From NCBI GenBank assembly GCA_963204965.1, contig CAUJKA010000219.1:1-36756 (forward strand): DNA of 36,756 nt, read 5' to 3'. This DNA comes from Planctomycetota bacterium (GTDB lineage Bacteria; Planctomycetota; Planctomycetia; Pirellulales; Pirellulaceae). The position numbers and the translations under genes were made by a program. The notes beneath the pieces were generated by a model. The model saw only the letters and a list, made by a program, of their open reading frames with translations. It did not search any database and had not been told where the DNA came from. Below, one piece after another: positions 15,842 to 25,253 of this stretch. Position 1 is the first letter of the stretch; each line of letters starts with the position of its first letter.

Positions 15842-17220
15842 CCTTCAGCTCCCGAGTCTTCAGCTCCCGAGTACAACGGCTTGATGACTGTGCCGTTGAT
15901 CAAGAAATGGTTTCGCTGCAGCGGGTCGGTTACGGTTGTCTCATCGGAGACACCTAACGCATGAAACACTGTTGAGCATACATCGGCCGGTGACCAACTT
16001 CGCGTGAGTGGATACGCGGCTTGCGCATCGGTTTGTCCAATCACTTGCCCGCCGCGAATTCCAGCTCCGGCAAACAGCCCCGAATAGGCATGAGCCCAAT
16101 GATCGCGGCCTGGAATCTTCTCGCCGGGAAGAGTCGATATTTTGGGCGTGCGTCCGAACTCGCCCATGACGATGACCAGGGTCTCGTTGAGCTTTCTAGA
16201 CGCTTCCAGATCATCCATCAGAGATGCTAGCCCTTGGTCCAGTTGTGGCAGGAGCGTGTTTTTGAGTCGGCCCCAATTGTCAGTGTGAGTGTCCCAAGTT
16301 TGAACGATGCCCATCGTAGCTTGGATGATCGGTACGCCAGCTTCGATTAATCGTCGCGACATAAGCAGCGATTGGCCAAACTTATTACGACCGTAGCGAT
16401 CGCGCGTGGCGTCTGTCTCACTGTGAATGTCGAAAGCCTTAACGACCTTGCCTGAGGTCAGAATGTTGTAAGCCATCTGCTGCTGTTGTCGAAAGTCGTT
16501 AACGGAGGTTGCGGCACTTTCGCCGACACCAACCGACGCAAGTAGTTCGCGACGCTGATGGAAGCGATCCATCGTCACGCCATCGCGCATGTTCAACGCG
16601 TGCATCTTGAAATCGGGCTGACTGGGATCGCCATGAATCTGCCAAGGATCATGTTTGGCTCCAAGAAAGCCTGCGTGTTGGCCGGGCCATGTCAGCGGAC
16701 CTTCAATCAGATAATTCGGAAGCGAAACGCCTGTGGGAATTCCATCGCTGCGCGGTCGAACATGGTCGAGCGCTGCTGCTAAGTTTGGAAAGTCGCTACG
16801 AGATTCCACGCGATCCAAATCAGAGCCACCGCGCGGCAGCGGTGTTGGTCGACCTGTCAGCGCGATATGAGTCGCTAACAGGTGATTGTGTTCGCGGTGA
16901 GCCATTGTGCGAAGAATGGACCAGCGACCCAGTTGCTGAGCCAACTTGGGTAGGTGCTCACAAACAGCAACGCCGGGGATCGCTGTTGAAATAGTACCGA
17001 ACTCGCCGCGAACTTCTGTGGGCGCATCAGGCTTAGGGTCAAGCGTGTCGAGCTGGCTAGGTCCACCGCTGAGCATCACCAGCAAGACCGACTTCGCTTT
17101 GCCGAACCCTGTATCGCTACTGTTTGCAGTGGCGAGCGAAGCGGGCAATCCCCAACAGCAAACTCCAGTTGTGCCAAGCTTCAGAAAGCCGCGCCGGTCG
17201 ATCGACATGTTTGGGGTCAT
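15838..17220 (-). CDS. DUF1501 protein with twin-arginine signal, first of a tandem pair
   Basis: The 460-residue protein starts with SIDRRGFLKLG, a canonical Tat motif followed by a hydrophobic stretch, so it is probably exported folded to the periplasm. Visible DUF1501 marks are LLVMLSGGPSQLDTLDPKP, RGEFGTIS, the MAHREHNHLLATHIALTGR block with several His, VMGEFGRTPKIS and GRDHWAHAYSG. The last residues before the stop contain a five-codon in-frame duplication, from the 15-base word CTTCAGCTCCCGAGT at 15843-15857 and 15858-15872. The start overlaps by four bases the stop of a Met-free open frame at 17217-17426. The function is unknown; a hydrolase role is inferred from the fold. Confidence 0.91.
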   Translation of the reverse strand: MTPNMSIDRRGFLKLGTTGVCCWGLPASLATANSSDTGFGKAKSVLLVMLSGGPSQLDTLDPKPDAPTEVRGEFGTISTAIPGVAVCEHLPKLAQQLGRWSILRTMAHREHNHLLATHIALTGRPTPLPRGGSDLDRVESRSDFPNLAAALDHVRPRSDGIPTGVSLPNYLIEGPLTWPGQHAGFLGAKHDPWQIHGDPSQPDFKMHALNMRDGVTMDRFHQRRELLASVGVGESAATSVNDFRQQQQMAYNILTSGKVVKAFDIHSETDATRDRYGRNKFGQSLLMSRRLIEAGVPIIQATMGIVQTWDTHTDNWGRLKNTLLPQLDQGLASLMDDLEASRKLNETLVIVMGEFGRTPKISTLPGEKIPGRDHWAHAYSGLFAGAGIRGGQVIGQTDAQAAYPLTRSWSPADVCSTVFHALGVSDETTVTDPLQRNHFLINGTVIKPLYSGAEDSGAEG

Positions 17221-17426
17221 GTTCTTGGTCCGTGAGAGGTAGGTTGTATCCCCGGTGTGTCATTCTGCTTCGCCGCGATTGACTTTTCGATAGCGAGTTC
17301 TGAGAGGCTACGATTGTCGAGGTAGGACGGCTGAGCAGGATTATAGTCGAATTTGTGTAGCGGATGTTCAGAAACCTCGTAATGAAATGCCGCGAGATGC
17401 AGTGAAATGCCGTAACGGCGGTGCGA
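17217..17426 (-). pseudogene. Possible 3' remnant of a gene upstream of the DUF1501 pair
   Basis: On the minus strand, 69 sense codons follow two stop codons (TAA TAA) and end in a TGA that overlaps the DUF1501 start as ATGA, the arrangement of a coupled upstream gene. The frame has no ATG, GTG or TTG start. Its product includes AAFHYEVSEHPLHKFDYN and SYLDNRSLSELAIEKSIAAK, which read like normal protein. A repeated 10-base word TGAAATGCCG (17383-17392, 17403-17412) lies inside. I do not recognise the family. It may be a decayed gene end or chance. Confidence 0.3.
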
Positions 17427-17469
17427 TTATTACGGACTGCAACAACTGAGCACGATCAATGGCTTACAG

Positions 17470-18096
17470 CTATACCGGAAGCTCGGCTAGGCGTTGTCGC
17501 AAGCGGCGGAGGACGCGGGATTTGGACTGATAAACGCTAGCGACTGAGATGCCAAGCTGATTGGCGACGTCGACGGCTTTGACTTCATCGATGGTTGTCA
17601 TCCAAAACGCCTTCCATGTGCTGCTTTCGAACTCGGACTCAACCTGCTGAAGCATTTCACGAATCAGTGGCGTCATTGCTGTTTCAGCGCAGATAGTCGA
17701 GTCAAGATTCTCGGGCACACATAGGTCCTCAGCAACACGGTGCAGTTGGACCAACGCTTCTGTGCCTCCTTGGCCGACTTGCCGGTTGTTTTGCATGCGG
17801 AAGTAGTCTCGCACTTTGTTGCGAGTAATCGTTGCTAACCAGCTTCGAAAACTACCCTGCGACTTCTCGCGCTCAAAGCTCGTGATGCCACGAGCCACTG
17901 CGGCGAAGACTTCTTGCACCAAATCGGGAGCGTCGGCATTGTGGACGCCAGAAGTGCGGCACCAGCGATAAACGATCGGGCCAAACGTTGTAACCATGCG
18001 GCTCCACCCAGTCGGGTCCATACGCTGGACGCTCAGCAAGAACTGCGAAGACAGCGTTGGATGCTCTGGCGATGGATGCTTGGGTTGATTTTGCAT
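17470..18096 (-). CDS. ECF-type RNA polymerase sigma factor
   Basis: This 208-residue sigma-70 family factor has regions 2 and 4 only. Region 2 spans about residues 28-95: FGPIVYRWCR, DAPDLVQEVFAAVARGI, and SFRSWLATITRNKVRDYFR at the promoter -10 contact. Region 4 spans about 145-205: a WKAFWMTTID segment, DVANQLGISVASVYQSKSRVLRRLRQRL as helix-turn-helix. The WSR-x5-GPIVYRWCR style is like the ECF factors linked to Ser/Thr kinases in planctomycetes. It is divergent from the kinase gene at 18476, with 379 bases between the starts, and no separate anti-sigma gene is adjacent. Control by the kinase, or by its N-terminal zinc-binding motif, is the obvious hypothesis. Two DUF1501 genes follow on the same strand and may be in its transcript. 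Confidence 0.92.
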   Translation of the reverse strand: MQNQPKHPSPEHPTLSSQFLLSVQRMDPTGWSRMVTTFGPIVYRWCRTSGVHNADAPDLVQEVFAAVARGITSFEREKSQGSFRSWLATITRNKVRDYFRMQNNRQVGQGGTEALVQLHRVAEDLCVPENLDSTICAETAMTPLIREMLQQVESEFESSTWKAFWMTTIDEVKAVDVANQLGISVASVYQSKSRVLRRLRQRLAELPV

Positions 18097-18475
18097 GATC
18101 GACTTAGGATCTGTGGGAGGATACTGCCAATTCTAATCCAATTCAATTGATTTTGGGGAATGGACTGGCCAGCTTCACAACCCGATGCGTTAGCGATGGA
18201 CGTCTCGGAGTCCGCCCGAAGCCTCGCAAAAAGCAGTCCCTCGCTAACGCTCTAACGCTTCGGGTTGCGAAAGAGCCAAACTCGCATTATCAAAAGTCGT
18301 GAGTCGCAGTCCGTAGTTCGATCGTTTCTGACTGCGGCTAGCGCCTGCGGCTCATGTGCTGGAATTTGCTTATCCAAAAATTCTTCAAAAATGATGTCAG
18401 ACTCGCTCGTTCATCCTAGTGTACGACGTCCACGCGACGCGAATCGTCCTCTATGATGTTAATTGGAGTCCCCCG
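18097..18475. other. Divergent intergenic region between sigma factor and kinase
   Basis: No gene is supported. It contains palindromic repeat copy 2 (18179-18266) and a hairpin with arms at 18302-18311 and 18330-18339 (9 of 10 pairs). The word TGCGGCT occurs twice in TGCGGCTAGCGCCTGCGGCT (18333-18352), which looks like a second dispersed repeat. Promoters for both genes must lie here. The kinase frame is open from 18419, but those residues look non-coding. Confidence 0.55.
18179..18266. repeat. Palindromic interspersed repeat, copy 2
   Basis: The element begins AACCCGATGCGTTAGCGATGGAC and ends GCTCTAACGCTTCGGGTT, so the two ends are inverted copies. It shares with copy 1 (7244-7323) the arms, the GGACGTCTCG word after the left arm, and a central GCCCGAA. 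The right arm carries a short duplication of TAACGCTC-like sequence, making it eight bases longer. It lies between divergent genes, where it could affect transcription. Confidence 0.8.
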
Positions 18476-21100
18476 ATGAAGACCGCAATCGAATGTCCAA
18501 CCAGCCAGCAGATCAAAGCCCTTACGTTGGGGCAACTATCCAACGAAGACAGCGACTCAATCTTTCAGCACATCTCGGAATGCGACCAATGTCGCAGCGA
18601 GCTAGAAACTGTCGAGGATGGCGGTGACTCGCTGGTTGAAAGCCTGCGAGATCCCGCAGATTTCGTGGACTTTAGCGGTGAACCCGATTGCCGAATGGCG
18701 GTCGCCAAAGCTCTGGGGGCTCTGGCAATCTCGGAAAGCACCAGTGGTTCTATCCCTGTGAAAAATCTACCGAAGATAATCGGCGAGTATGAGATTGTCC
18801 GGCCGATTGGCAGTGGTGGCATGGGCAATGTATTTTTAGCTCGTCATACGAAACTTGGCCGCCAAGTGGCACTCAAAGTCCTTGCCAATCATCGCTTAGC
18901 CGACGCACATAGAGTCGAGCGATTCGAAGCTGAAATGCGGGCCATCGGACGTTTGAGCCATCCGAACATTGTGACAGCCCATGACGCACGCGAAGTGGAT
19001 GGGACTGCGGTGTTGATTACCGAGTTCGTTGCTGGGCTTGATCTTGGACAACTGTTGCAACGCACGGGAGCGTTGAAGATCGCCGAAGCATGTGAGATAG
19101 CTCGGCGAACTGCAGTGGCCTTAGCCTATACGAGCTCACAAGGCTTTGTACATCGCGACATCAAGCCTTCGAACATCATTCTCAGTGACGAAGGCGAAAT
19201 CAAGCTCTTAGACCTTGGATTAGCTCGACTGCAATCTGGCGAAAGCGAAACGGCTGAACTCACCTACACCGGCCAAGCCATGGGAACTGCCGATTATGTC
19301 GCTCCCGAGCAAGTGACTGATTCCAAGTCGGTGGATATTCGCGCCGACATTTACTCTTTGGGTTGTACGCTGTTCAAGCTACTGACCGGTCGAGCGCCGT
19401 TTGCCGACGAACAACACCTGACGACTTTTGCGAAGATGACGGCACATGTTTCCGAGGTGCCGCCGAGTCTATCTGTCTGTCTACTGACAGCTCCCAGCAG
19501 TTTGGTGCAGCTTGTAGATTCCATGCTCGCCAAGAAGCCTTCAAATCGCCCTTCGACTCCAGAGGAAATCACAGCTGCATTGTCGCCGCACTGCAAAGGC
19601 TATGACCTTAAGCGACTGATCAACGATGCGCAGTTGTTGGAGCCTCGCAAAGATTCTTTGTCCAAGACAAGCACGATTGCTAAGCCGAAGACTATGCCTT
19701 GGATGAAACGCACTGTTCCAAGCTATGTAGCGATCGCGACGGGCTTTCTGGGAGTGCTGCTGGGTGTCTGTCTCTCGATCATCATTGTCATTACCAATCC
19801 CGACGGGACAAAGACGATTCTTCAGCTAGCGGAAGGTAGCAAGATCGAAGTGCGTGAGGATGGTGACAAACCTCTCAGTAACAGTGCGAGCAGCGAATCA
19901 GGTCAAGACGCAATCGACAATCAACTTTGGACGGATCTGATCACTCCACTCAGCTTTGGCATTCTGGTCAATCGCGAATCCACGGGCCACTCTCCAAGTG
20001 CTACGGAGGCTCAAATCCTAGAAGCAACTCGCCTATTGCGAGCCAGCGATGGTAGCAAGCCAGTTCCAACACCTGTGGGCACATGGCACATCGTTGCTAA
20101 TAACGACATCGGAGCACCCATTAAAGAAATGAATGCGGGTAAGTCTTTCGTACTAGTAAGCGACGAACAATCGTTACCTTGGACTAAGATCCAAGGTCGC
20201 ATACTCGAAATCGAAATGGATGGTGGAGCTCTCAATTTGACCTTTGACAAAGAGTTAGGCAGCGCGGTTACCAAGCTATCCAAACAGAACATACGCAATC
20301 AACTGGCCATTATCGTAGGCAGCATTGTTAACTCAGCTCCAATCATCAATACCGCCATCGGCGAGAAGGTTTCCATTACCGGGGTGTTCAATCCACAAGT
20401 AGTGAGCAGGTGGTTGCGAGTGGGTATGAAAAATCCGCAAGTTGAAGCAGTGAAGCTCGGTCAATTGCGGTTGGATCTGAAAGAAATAGGACTCGCATTT
20501 CAAAACTATGGATCAGCGTTTGGAAAATTCCCAGGCACATCGAATACTGACGATCACAGTGGTTGGGCAGAAGCTGGTGAGAAGGTCTATCCATTCAGTT
20601 GGCGCGTGGCAATCCTGCCGTACCTCGGTTATCCAGAGCTCTACAACCAGTATCGTTTCAATCAACCCTGGGATAGCGAACACAACTTAAAGCTGCTGGA
20701 TAAGATGCCTTCGTACTATCGTAGTCCGTTCGCAGATGCAGGCTCAGGCACGAAGTCAGGCGGTGATGCTGGATCACTAGGCATGTCGAACATTGTCGGT
20801 TTCGCGAGCGAGAATAGTGCTCTGGGAACTGGAGGTGGTCTCGAGTCGAAGGCATTCACCGATGGATTATCCAATACCTTACTTGTGGTTGAGACAACCC
20901 AAGCTCTACCTTGGACGAAACCAGTCGATATTGAAGGCGAACTAGATCCAGCTCTTTTCTTCACCAACCATCCCTTCACCTATTTGACAGCCGATGGAGA
21001 GGTTCATTCTTTGGGCGATCGCCCATCCGACGAAACGCTCCGTAAAATGATCAGCCGTAACGGTGGCGAAATCGAAGAAGGATCGAAGGAAAAGAAGTAG
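18476..21100 (+). CDS. Membrane Ser/Thr kinase with anti-sigma-like zinc motif, SecD P1-head-like and DUF1559 regions
   Basis: The 874-residue product is read from the ATG at 18476, which has GGAG ten bases upstream; an earlier GTG at 18419 is unlikely. In order: residues 1-45 carry H32-x3-C36-x2-C39, the zinc-binding pattern of anti-sigma factors. Residues about 103-370 are a Hanks-type kinase with IGSGGMGNVF, Lys134, HRDIKPSN (227-234), DLG instead of DFG (246-248) and APEQ. A transmembrane helix follows (415-440), then NPDGTKTILQLAEGSKIEV. Residues about 535-640 resemble the SecD P1 head (LTFDKELGSAVTKL, LAIIVGSIVNSAPIINTAI). Residues 660-850 match DUF1559, including the DGLSNTLLVVE signature. 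The kinase should be cytoplasmic and the rest outside. It is divergent from an ECF sigma gene, so a signalling pair is likely (inference). Confidence 0.9.
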   Translation: MKTAIECPTSQQIKALTLGQLSNEDSDSIFQHISECDQCRSELETVEDGGDSLVESLRDPADFVDFSGEPDCRMAVAKALGALAISESTSGSIPVKNLPKIIGEYEIVRPIGSGGMGNVFLARHTKLGRQVALKVLANHRLADAHRVERFEAEMRAIGRLSHPNIVTAHDAREVDGTAVLITEFVAGLDLGQLLQRTGALKIAEACEIARRTAVALAYTSSQGFVHRDIKPSNIILSDEGEIKLLDLGLARLQSGESETAELTYTGQAMGTADYVAPEQVTDSKSVDIRADIYSLGCTLFKLLTGRAPFADEQHLTTFAKMTAHVSEVPPSLSVCLLTAPSSLVQLVDSMLAKKPSNRPSTPEEITAALSPHCKGYDLKRLINDAQLLEPRKDSLSKTSTIAKPKTMPWMKRTVPSYVAIATGFLGVLLGVCLSIIIVITNPDGTKTILQLAEGSKIEVREDGDKPLSNSASSESGQDAIDNQLWTDLITPLSFGILVNRESTGHSPSATEAQILEATRLLRASDGSKPVPTPVGTWHIVANNDIGAPIKEMNAGKSFVLVSDEQSLPWTKIQGRILEIEMDGGALNLTFDKELGSAVTKLSKQNIRNQLAIIVGSIVNSAPIINTAIGEKVSITGVFNPQVVSRWLRVGMKNPQVEAVKLGQLRLDLKEIGLAFQNYGSAFGKFPGTSNTDDHSGWAEAGEKVYPFSWRVAILPYLGYPELYNQYRFNQPWDSEHNLKLLDKMPSYYRSPFADAGSGTKSGGDAGSLGMSNIVGFASENSALGTGGGLESKAFTDGLSNTLLVVETTQALPWTKPVDIEGELDPALFFTNHPFTYLTADGEVHSLGDRPSDETLRKMISRNGGEIEEGSKEKK

Positions 21101-21185
21101 CTCTACTTTGAGCAACATCATTCCAGGTTGAACGTTCAGATCAGCGAAGCCTTCATAGCCACGATTTTGAATCAGACGTCGATGG

Positions 21186-21620
21186 TTATGAATTGGCTTC
21201 GCTGTGTTGTTGCGATAGATAGTTTTGTCCTGCGTCGGTGATGGTCCACTTGTCGGGCTTGGTTTGTTCCACCGTCAGCTCGACAAAGTTGATTGAGCGA
21301 AGCTTCTCTAAGCAGTCCCCTGCAACTTCGTTGCTAACTTGCGTACCAAAAGCGATCGAAGTAACCGACTCGGGGCCGCGATTACACAGCCACTGAAGCA
21401 CCTGTCGGACTCGATGGTCCGATATCAAAGACTCGCGACGCCACAACCTTTCGGAGGGCAATGACGAAGTAAGTTCGTTCTCAGAGGTGCTGGAGGAGAA
21501 TTCCAGTTCGCCCAGACGGAAGCAAATCGTGTCGATGCGAACCTTGGATTCCTGCGGCAATATACACTTGCTCAGGATCTCCTTCAGTTCATCGGTCAGC
21601 GGTGTTCTGTTAGAACTCAT
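21186..21620 (-). CDS. Small winged-helix-like protein, function unknown
   Basis: From the ATG at 21620 the product is 144 residues; the open frame extends upstream to 21848, but that part is unlike protein, and AGGG lies ten bases before this ATG. Residues 1-60 are Ser/Glu-rich with no known motif. Residues 65-140 look like a winged helix: DHRVRQVLQWLCNRG, then VTSIAFGTQVSNEVAGDCLEKLRSINFVELT, and a strand pair ending WTITDAGQNYLSQQ, the ending seen in many MarR/PadR-type or DprA-linked domains. It may bind DNA or be an adaptor. It converges with the kinase gene (85 bases apart) and is not part of the respiratory run, from which a terminator separates it. Confidence 0.65.
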   Translation of the reverse strand: MSSNRTPLTDELKEILSKCILPQESKVRIDTICFRLGELEFSSSTSENELTSSLPSERLWRRESLISDHRVRQVLQWLCNRGPESVTSIAFGTQVSNEVAGDCLEKLRSINFVELTVEQTKPDKWTITDAGQNYLSQQHSEANS

Positions 21621-21850
21621 ATCAACGTTTCCCTGGGGTGAGGTAGTCGTGACTACTTCGAACAAAAGAGGTACGGGAAGCGGCGTGGGATGAGTATATA
21701 CCGAAGAAACGGGACTCAACAAGTCACAAGGGCATGTTAGCGGCAATAACCATACAAACGCCCCTGAACTGTGGGGGCGGACTTGCCCAACTAATTCAAT
21801 CGAAGCGAAATTGGCAGGCTGAGGTTCGATATCCTTGAAAGCTCGCAAAC

Positions 21851-21882
21851 AAAAACAGCCAGCCTGGTAAGGCTGGCTGTTT
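21851..21882 (-). terminator. Intrinsic terminator of the respiratory gene run
   Basis: A perfect 12-base-pair stem (21853-21864 with 21871-21882) with loop TGGTAA is followed on the minus strand by a short T run. It lies 21 bases after the subunit IV stop, at the end of eleven minus-strand genes. The + strand lacks a matching T run, so it serves the minus strand. Confidence 0.9.
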
Positions 21883-21903
21883 GAGTGATTTTGCGAGGAA
21901 ACT

Positions 21904-22308
21904 CTACTGCATTGGGTTGGCAGGAGGATCTGGAAGAATTGTCTTTAGCTCAATGATGTCTCGGTAGGCGTCAGCATCCATCAATGTAAAGCCTAAGAAC
22001 AAGGCGACGAAGATGAATGAAGACAAAAAGATGATTGCGTTCAAAGGCTTGTCGTGAATCATGTGCATGAAGAACAATATCACCAAAGTCGCTTTGATCG
22101 TAGCAATGACCAGCGAAGCAATTAGCTCCACGTTCCCCAAATCCATCGACGCCTGAGCTACGGTAGCGATGGTGAGCACGATCAGCGCCAAAAAGACAGC
22201 GATTAACTGCCAGACCGGCGTTGGGTGGGAGAAACCGTGATGCCCCTTAGCATTGTGTGATGGGGCACCGTGTGAAGTTTCATTGTGTGATGTTGCAGAG
22301 TGTGCCAT
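21904..22308 (-). CDS. Cytochrome c oxidase subunit IV-type membrane protein
   Basis: This small (134-residue) subunit of the caa3 oxidase probably stabilises the complex. Residues 1-28 are rich in His and Ser (SHNETSHGAPSHNAKGHHG). Three transmembrane helices follow: WQLIAVFLALIVLTIATVAQ, LIASLVIATIKATLVILFFM and IIFLSSFIFVALFLGFTLMD. The KATLVILFFMHMIHDK segment is the signature of the bacterial COX IV/CtaF-like family. It is the last gene of the run, 75 bases after subunit III, with its terminator just beyond. Confidence 0.88.
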   Translation of the reverse strand: MAHSATSHNETSHGAPSHNAKGHHGFSHPTPVWQLIAVFLALIVLTIATVAQASMDLGNVELIASLVIATIKATLVILFFMHMIHDKPLNAIIFLSSFIFVALFLGFTLMDADAYRDIIELKTILPDPPANPMQ

Positions 22309-22383
22309 AGTTCTATCTTCAATAATGCGTCAGACGCAAACTCGTGTTTTTACTTAGAGGAGTTTCTCTTAGCGGATGTTTCT

Positions 22384-23466
22384 CTAACGAATCAGGTAGA
22401 GCAGTGGGAACAAGTAGATCCAAATCAAATCCACCAAGTGCCAGTACAACCCGACATAGTCCACGGGACCAAAGTACTGTTCGTGGAAAACATCCTTCGA
22501 GGCTCGAACCAAAAGCCACGTAAGAACTACCATTCCACCAAGAATGTGGACGGCGTGAACACCCGTCATGCAGTAGTAGATACTAAAGAACAGACCCGCT
22601 CCGCCCTTCTGATCGATTTGTTCGATGCTTGGCGCACCGATCTTGGTTTGACTGTCGGTCGAAACCAACATGGTTTTGTCGGCTGACGCAGCAGTTGCGT
22701 GATCAGCCGAAGCCGCGTCATGCTTGTGGTCCGCGTCGGTGGCGGCGTGTTTGTCACCATGATCGGTCGAGTGAGCGGCAGCGGCTTCCTCCGCTGCTTG
22801 GAATACGCGACCAATGCCAATCCCGCCGAAGAACGCCAAGGCCGTTAACAACATAGACCCAGCAACTTCAATCTTCCTACGTTCCTTGCTCTTCAATGTA
22901 CTGAACAGCCACGCAGCAAAACCGATGGTTATTAGACCAGGAAGGATGCAGAGCTTGGTCAGCCATGTCATATGGGCTTGACCTACGAGTTCTTTGAAAG
23001 GTGCCCAGTCGTGATGTTCAATCGTCTGAGCATATTGAGACAAGTAGAAGTGAGCGGGTAGCAGACCCATGTCCCACTTGTGCGTGTACTCGACAGCCTT
23101 GACGCCCAAGAAGATCGACGCGCAAATCAAGGTCAAAGCTAAGCACAGTACCAACCCGCCACGTTGTCTGAGTTGTGCACAACGCACTCCCCACGCCATC
23201 GTTAGGCTGCTGAACAGTAGAACGCCGGTGTTGAATGCGCCCAGCTTCGTGTTCAAAAACGTACTTGCGAACGTGAAGACTTCCGGGTTACGACTGCGGT
23301 ACAAGGCGTAGGCGCAGAACATACCGCTGAAGAACAACACTTCGGTCACCAGGAATATCCAAATTCCAAGCTTGCCCGCATCAAACTGTTGTTCAGGGTC
23401 ATCAAAATGGTGAGCCAGGAACGATGGGTGATCGTGTCCGTGATCGGCTGCGTGATCGTGAGACAT
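22384..23466 (-). CDS. ctaE: Cytochrome c oxidase subunit III with a large internal insertion
   Basis: Subunit III, 360 residues. The front half has KLGIWIFLVTEVLFFSGMFCAY and FLGVKAVEYTHKWDMGLLP. The end has FFSIYYCMTGVHAVHILGGM and YWHLVDLIWIYLFPLLYLI, all family signatures. Between them, residues about 138-290 are extra. They comprise a soluble stretch, two more hydrophobic segments (about 167-190 and 203-222), and an Ala/Asp/His-rich stretch (224-289) with many H-x-H and DHKHD units. The N-terminus is also His-rich (MSHDHAADHGHDH). The insert could bind metal or a partner; no frameshift is seen. The start is 11 bases after the subunit I stop. Confidence 0.93.
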   Translation of the reverse strand: MSHDHAADHGHDHPSFLAHHFDDPEQQFDAGKLGIWIFLVTEVLFFSGMFCAYALYRSRNPEVFTFASTFLNTKLGAFNTGVLLFSSLTMAWGVRCAQLRQRGGLVLCLALTLICASIFLGVKAVEYTHKWDMGLLPAHFYLSQYAQTIEHHDWAPFKELVGQAHMTWLTKLCILPGLITIGFAAWLFSTLKSKERRKIEVAGSMLLTALAFFGGIGIGRVFQAAEEAAAAHSTDHGDKHAATDADHKHDAASADHATAASADKTMLVSTDSQTKIGAPSIEQIDQKGGAGLFFSIYYCMTGVHAVHILGGMVVLTWLLVRASKDVFHEQYFGPVDYVGLYWHLVDLIWIYLFPLLYLIR

Positions 23467-23477
23467 GGCTGGTTTTT

Positions 23478-25166
<1,689 letters not shown>

Positions 25167-25253
25167 CGCTTCACCTTTTGATGTTTTGTAAAATCTACGT
25201 GTATCATTGAGGGCCGACGAAATCTACTCCGTCAGCCAAGTCATTCAAAGTTC

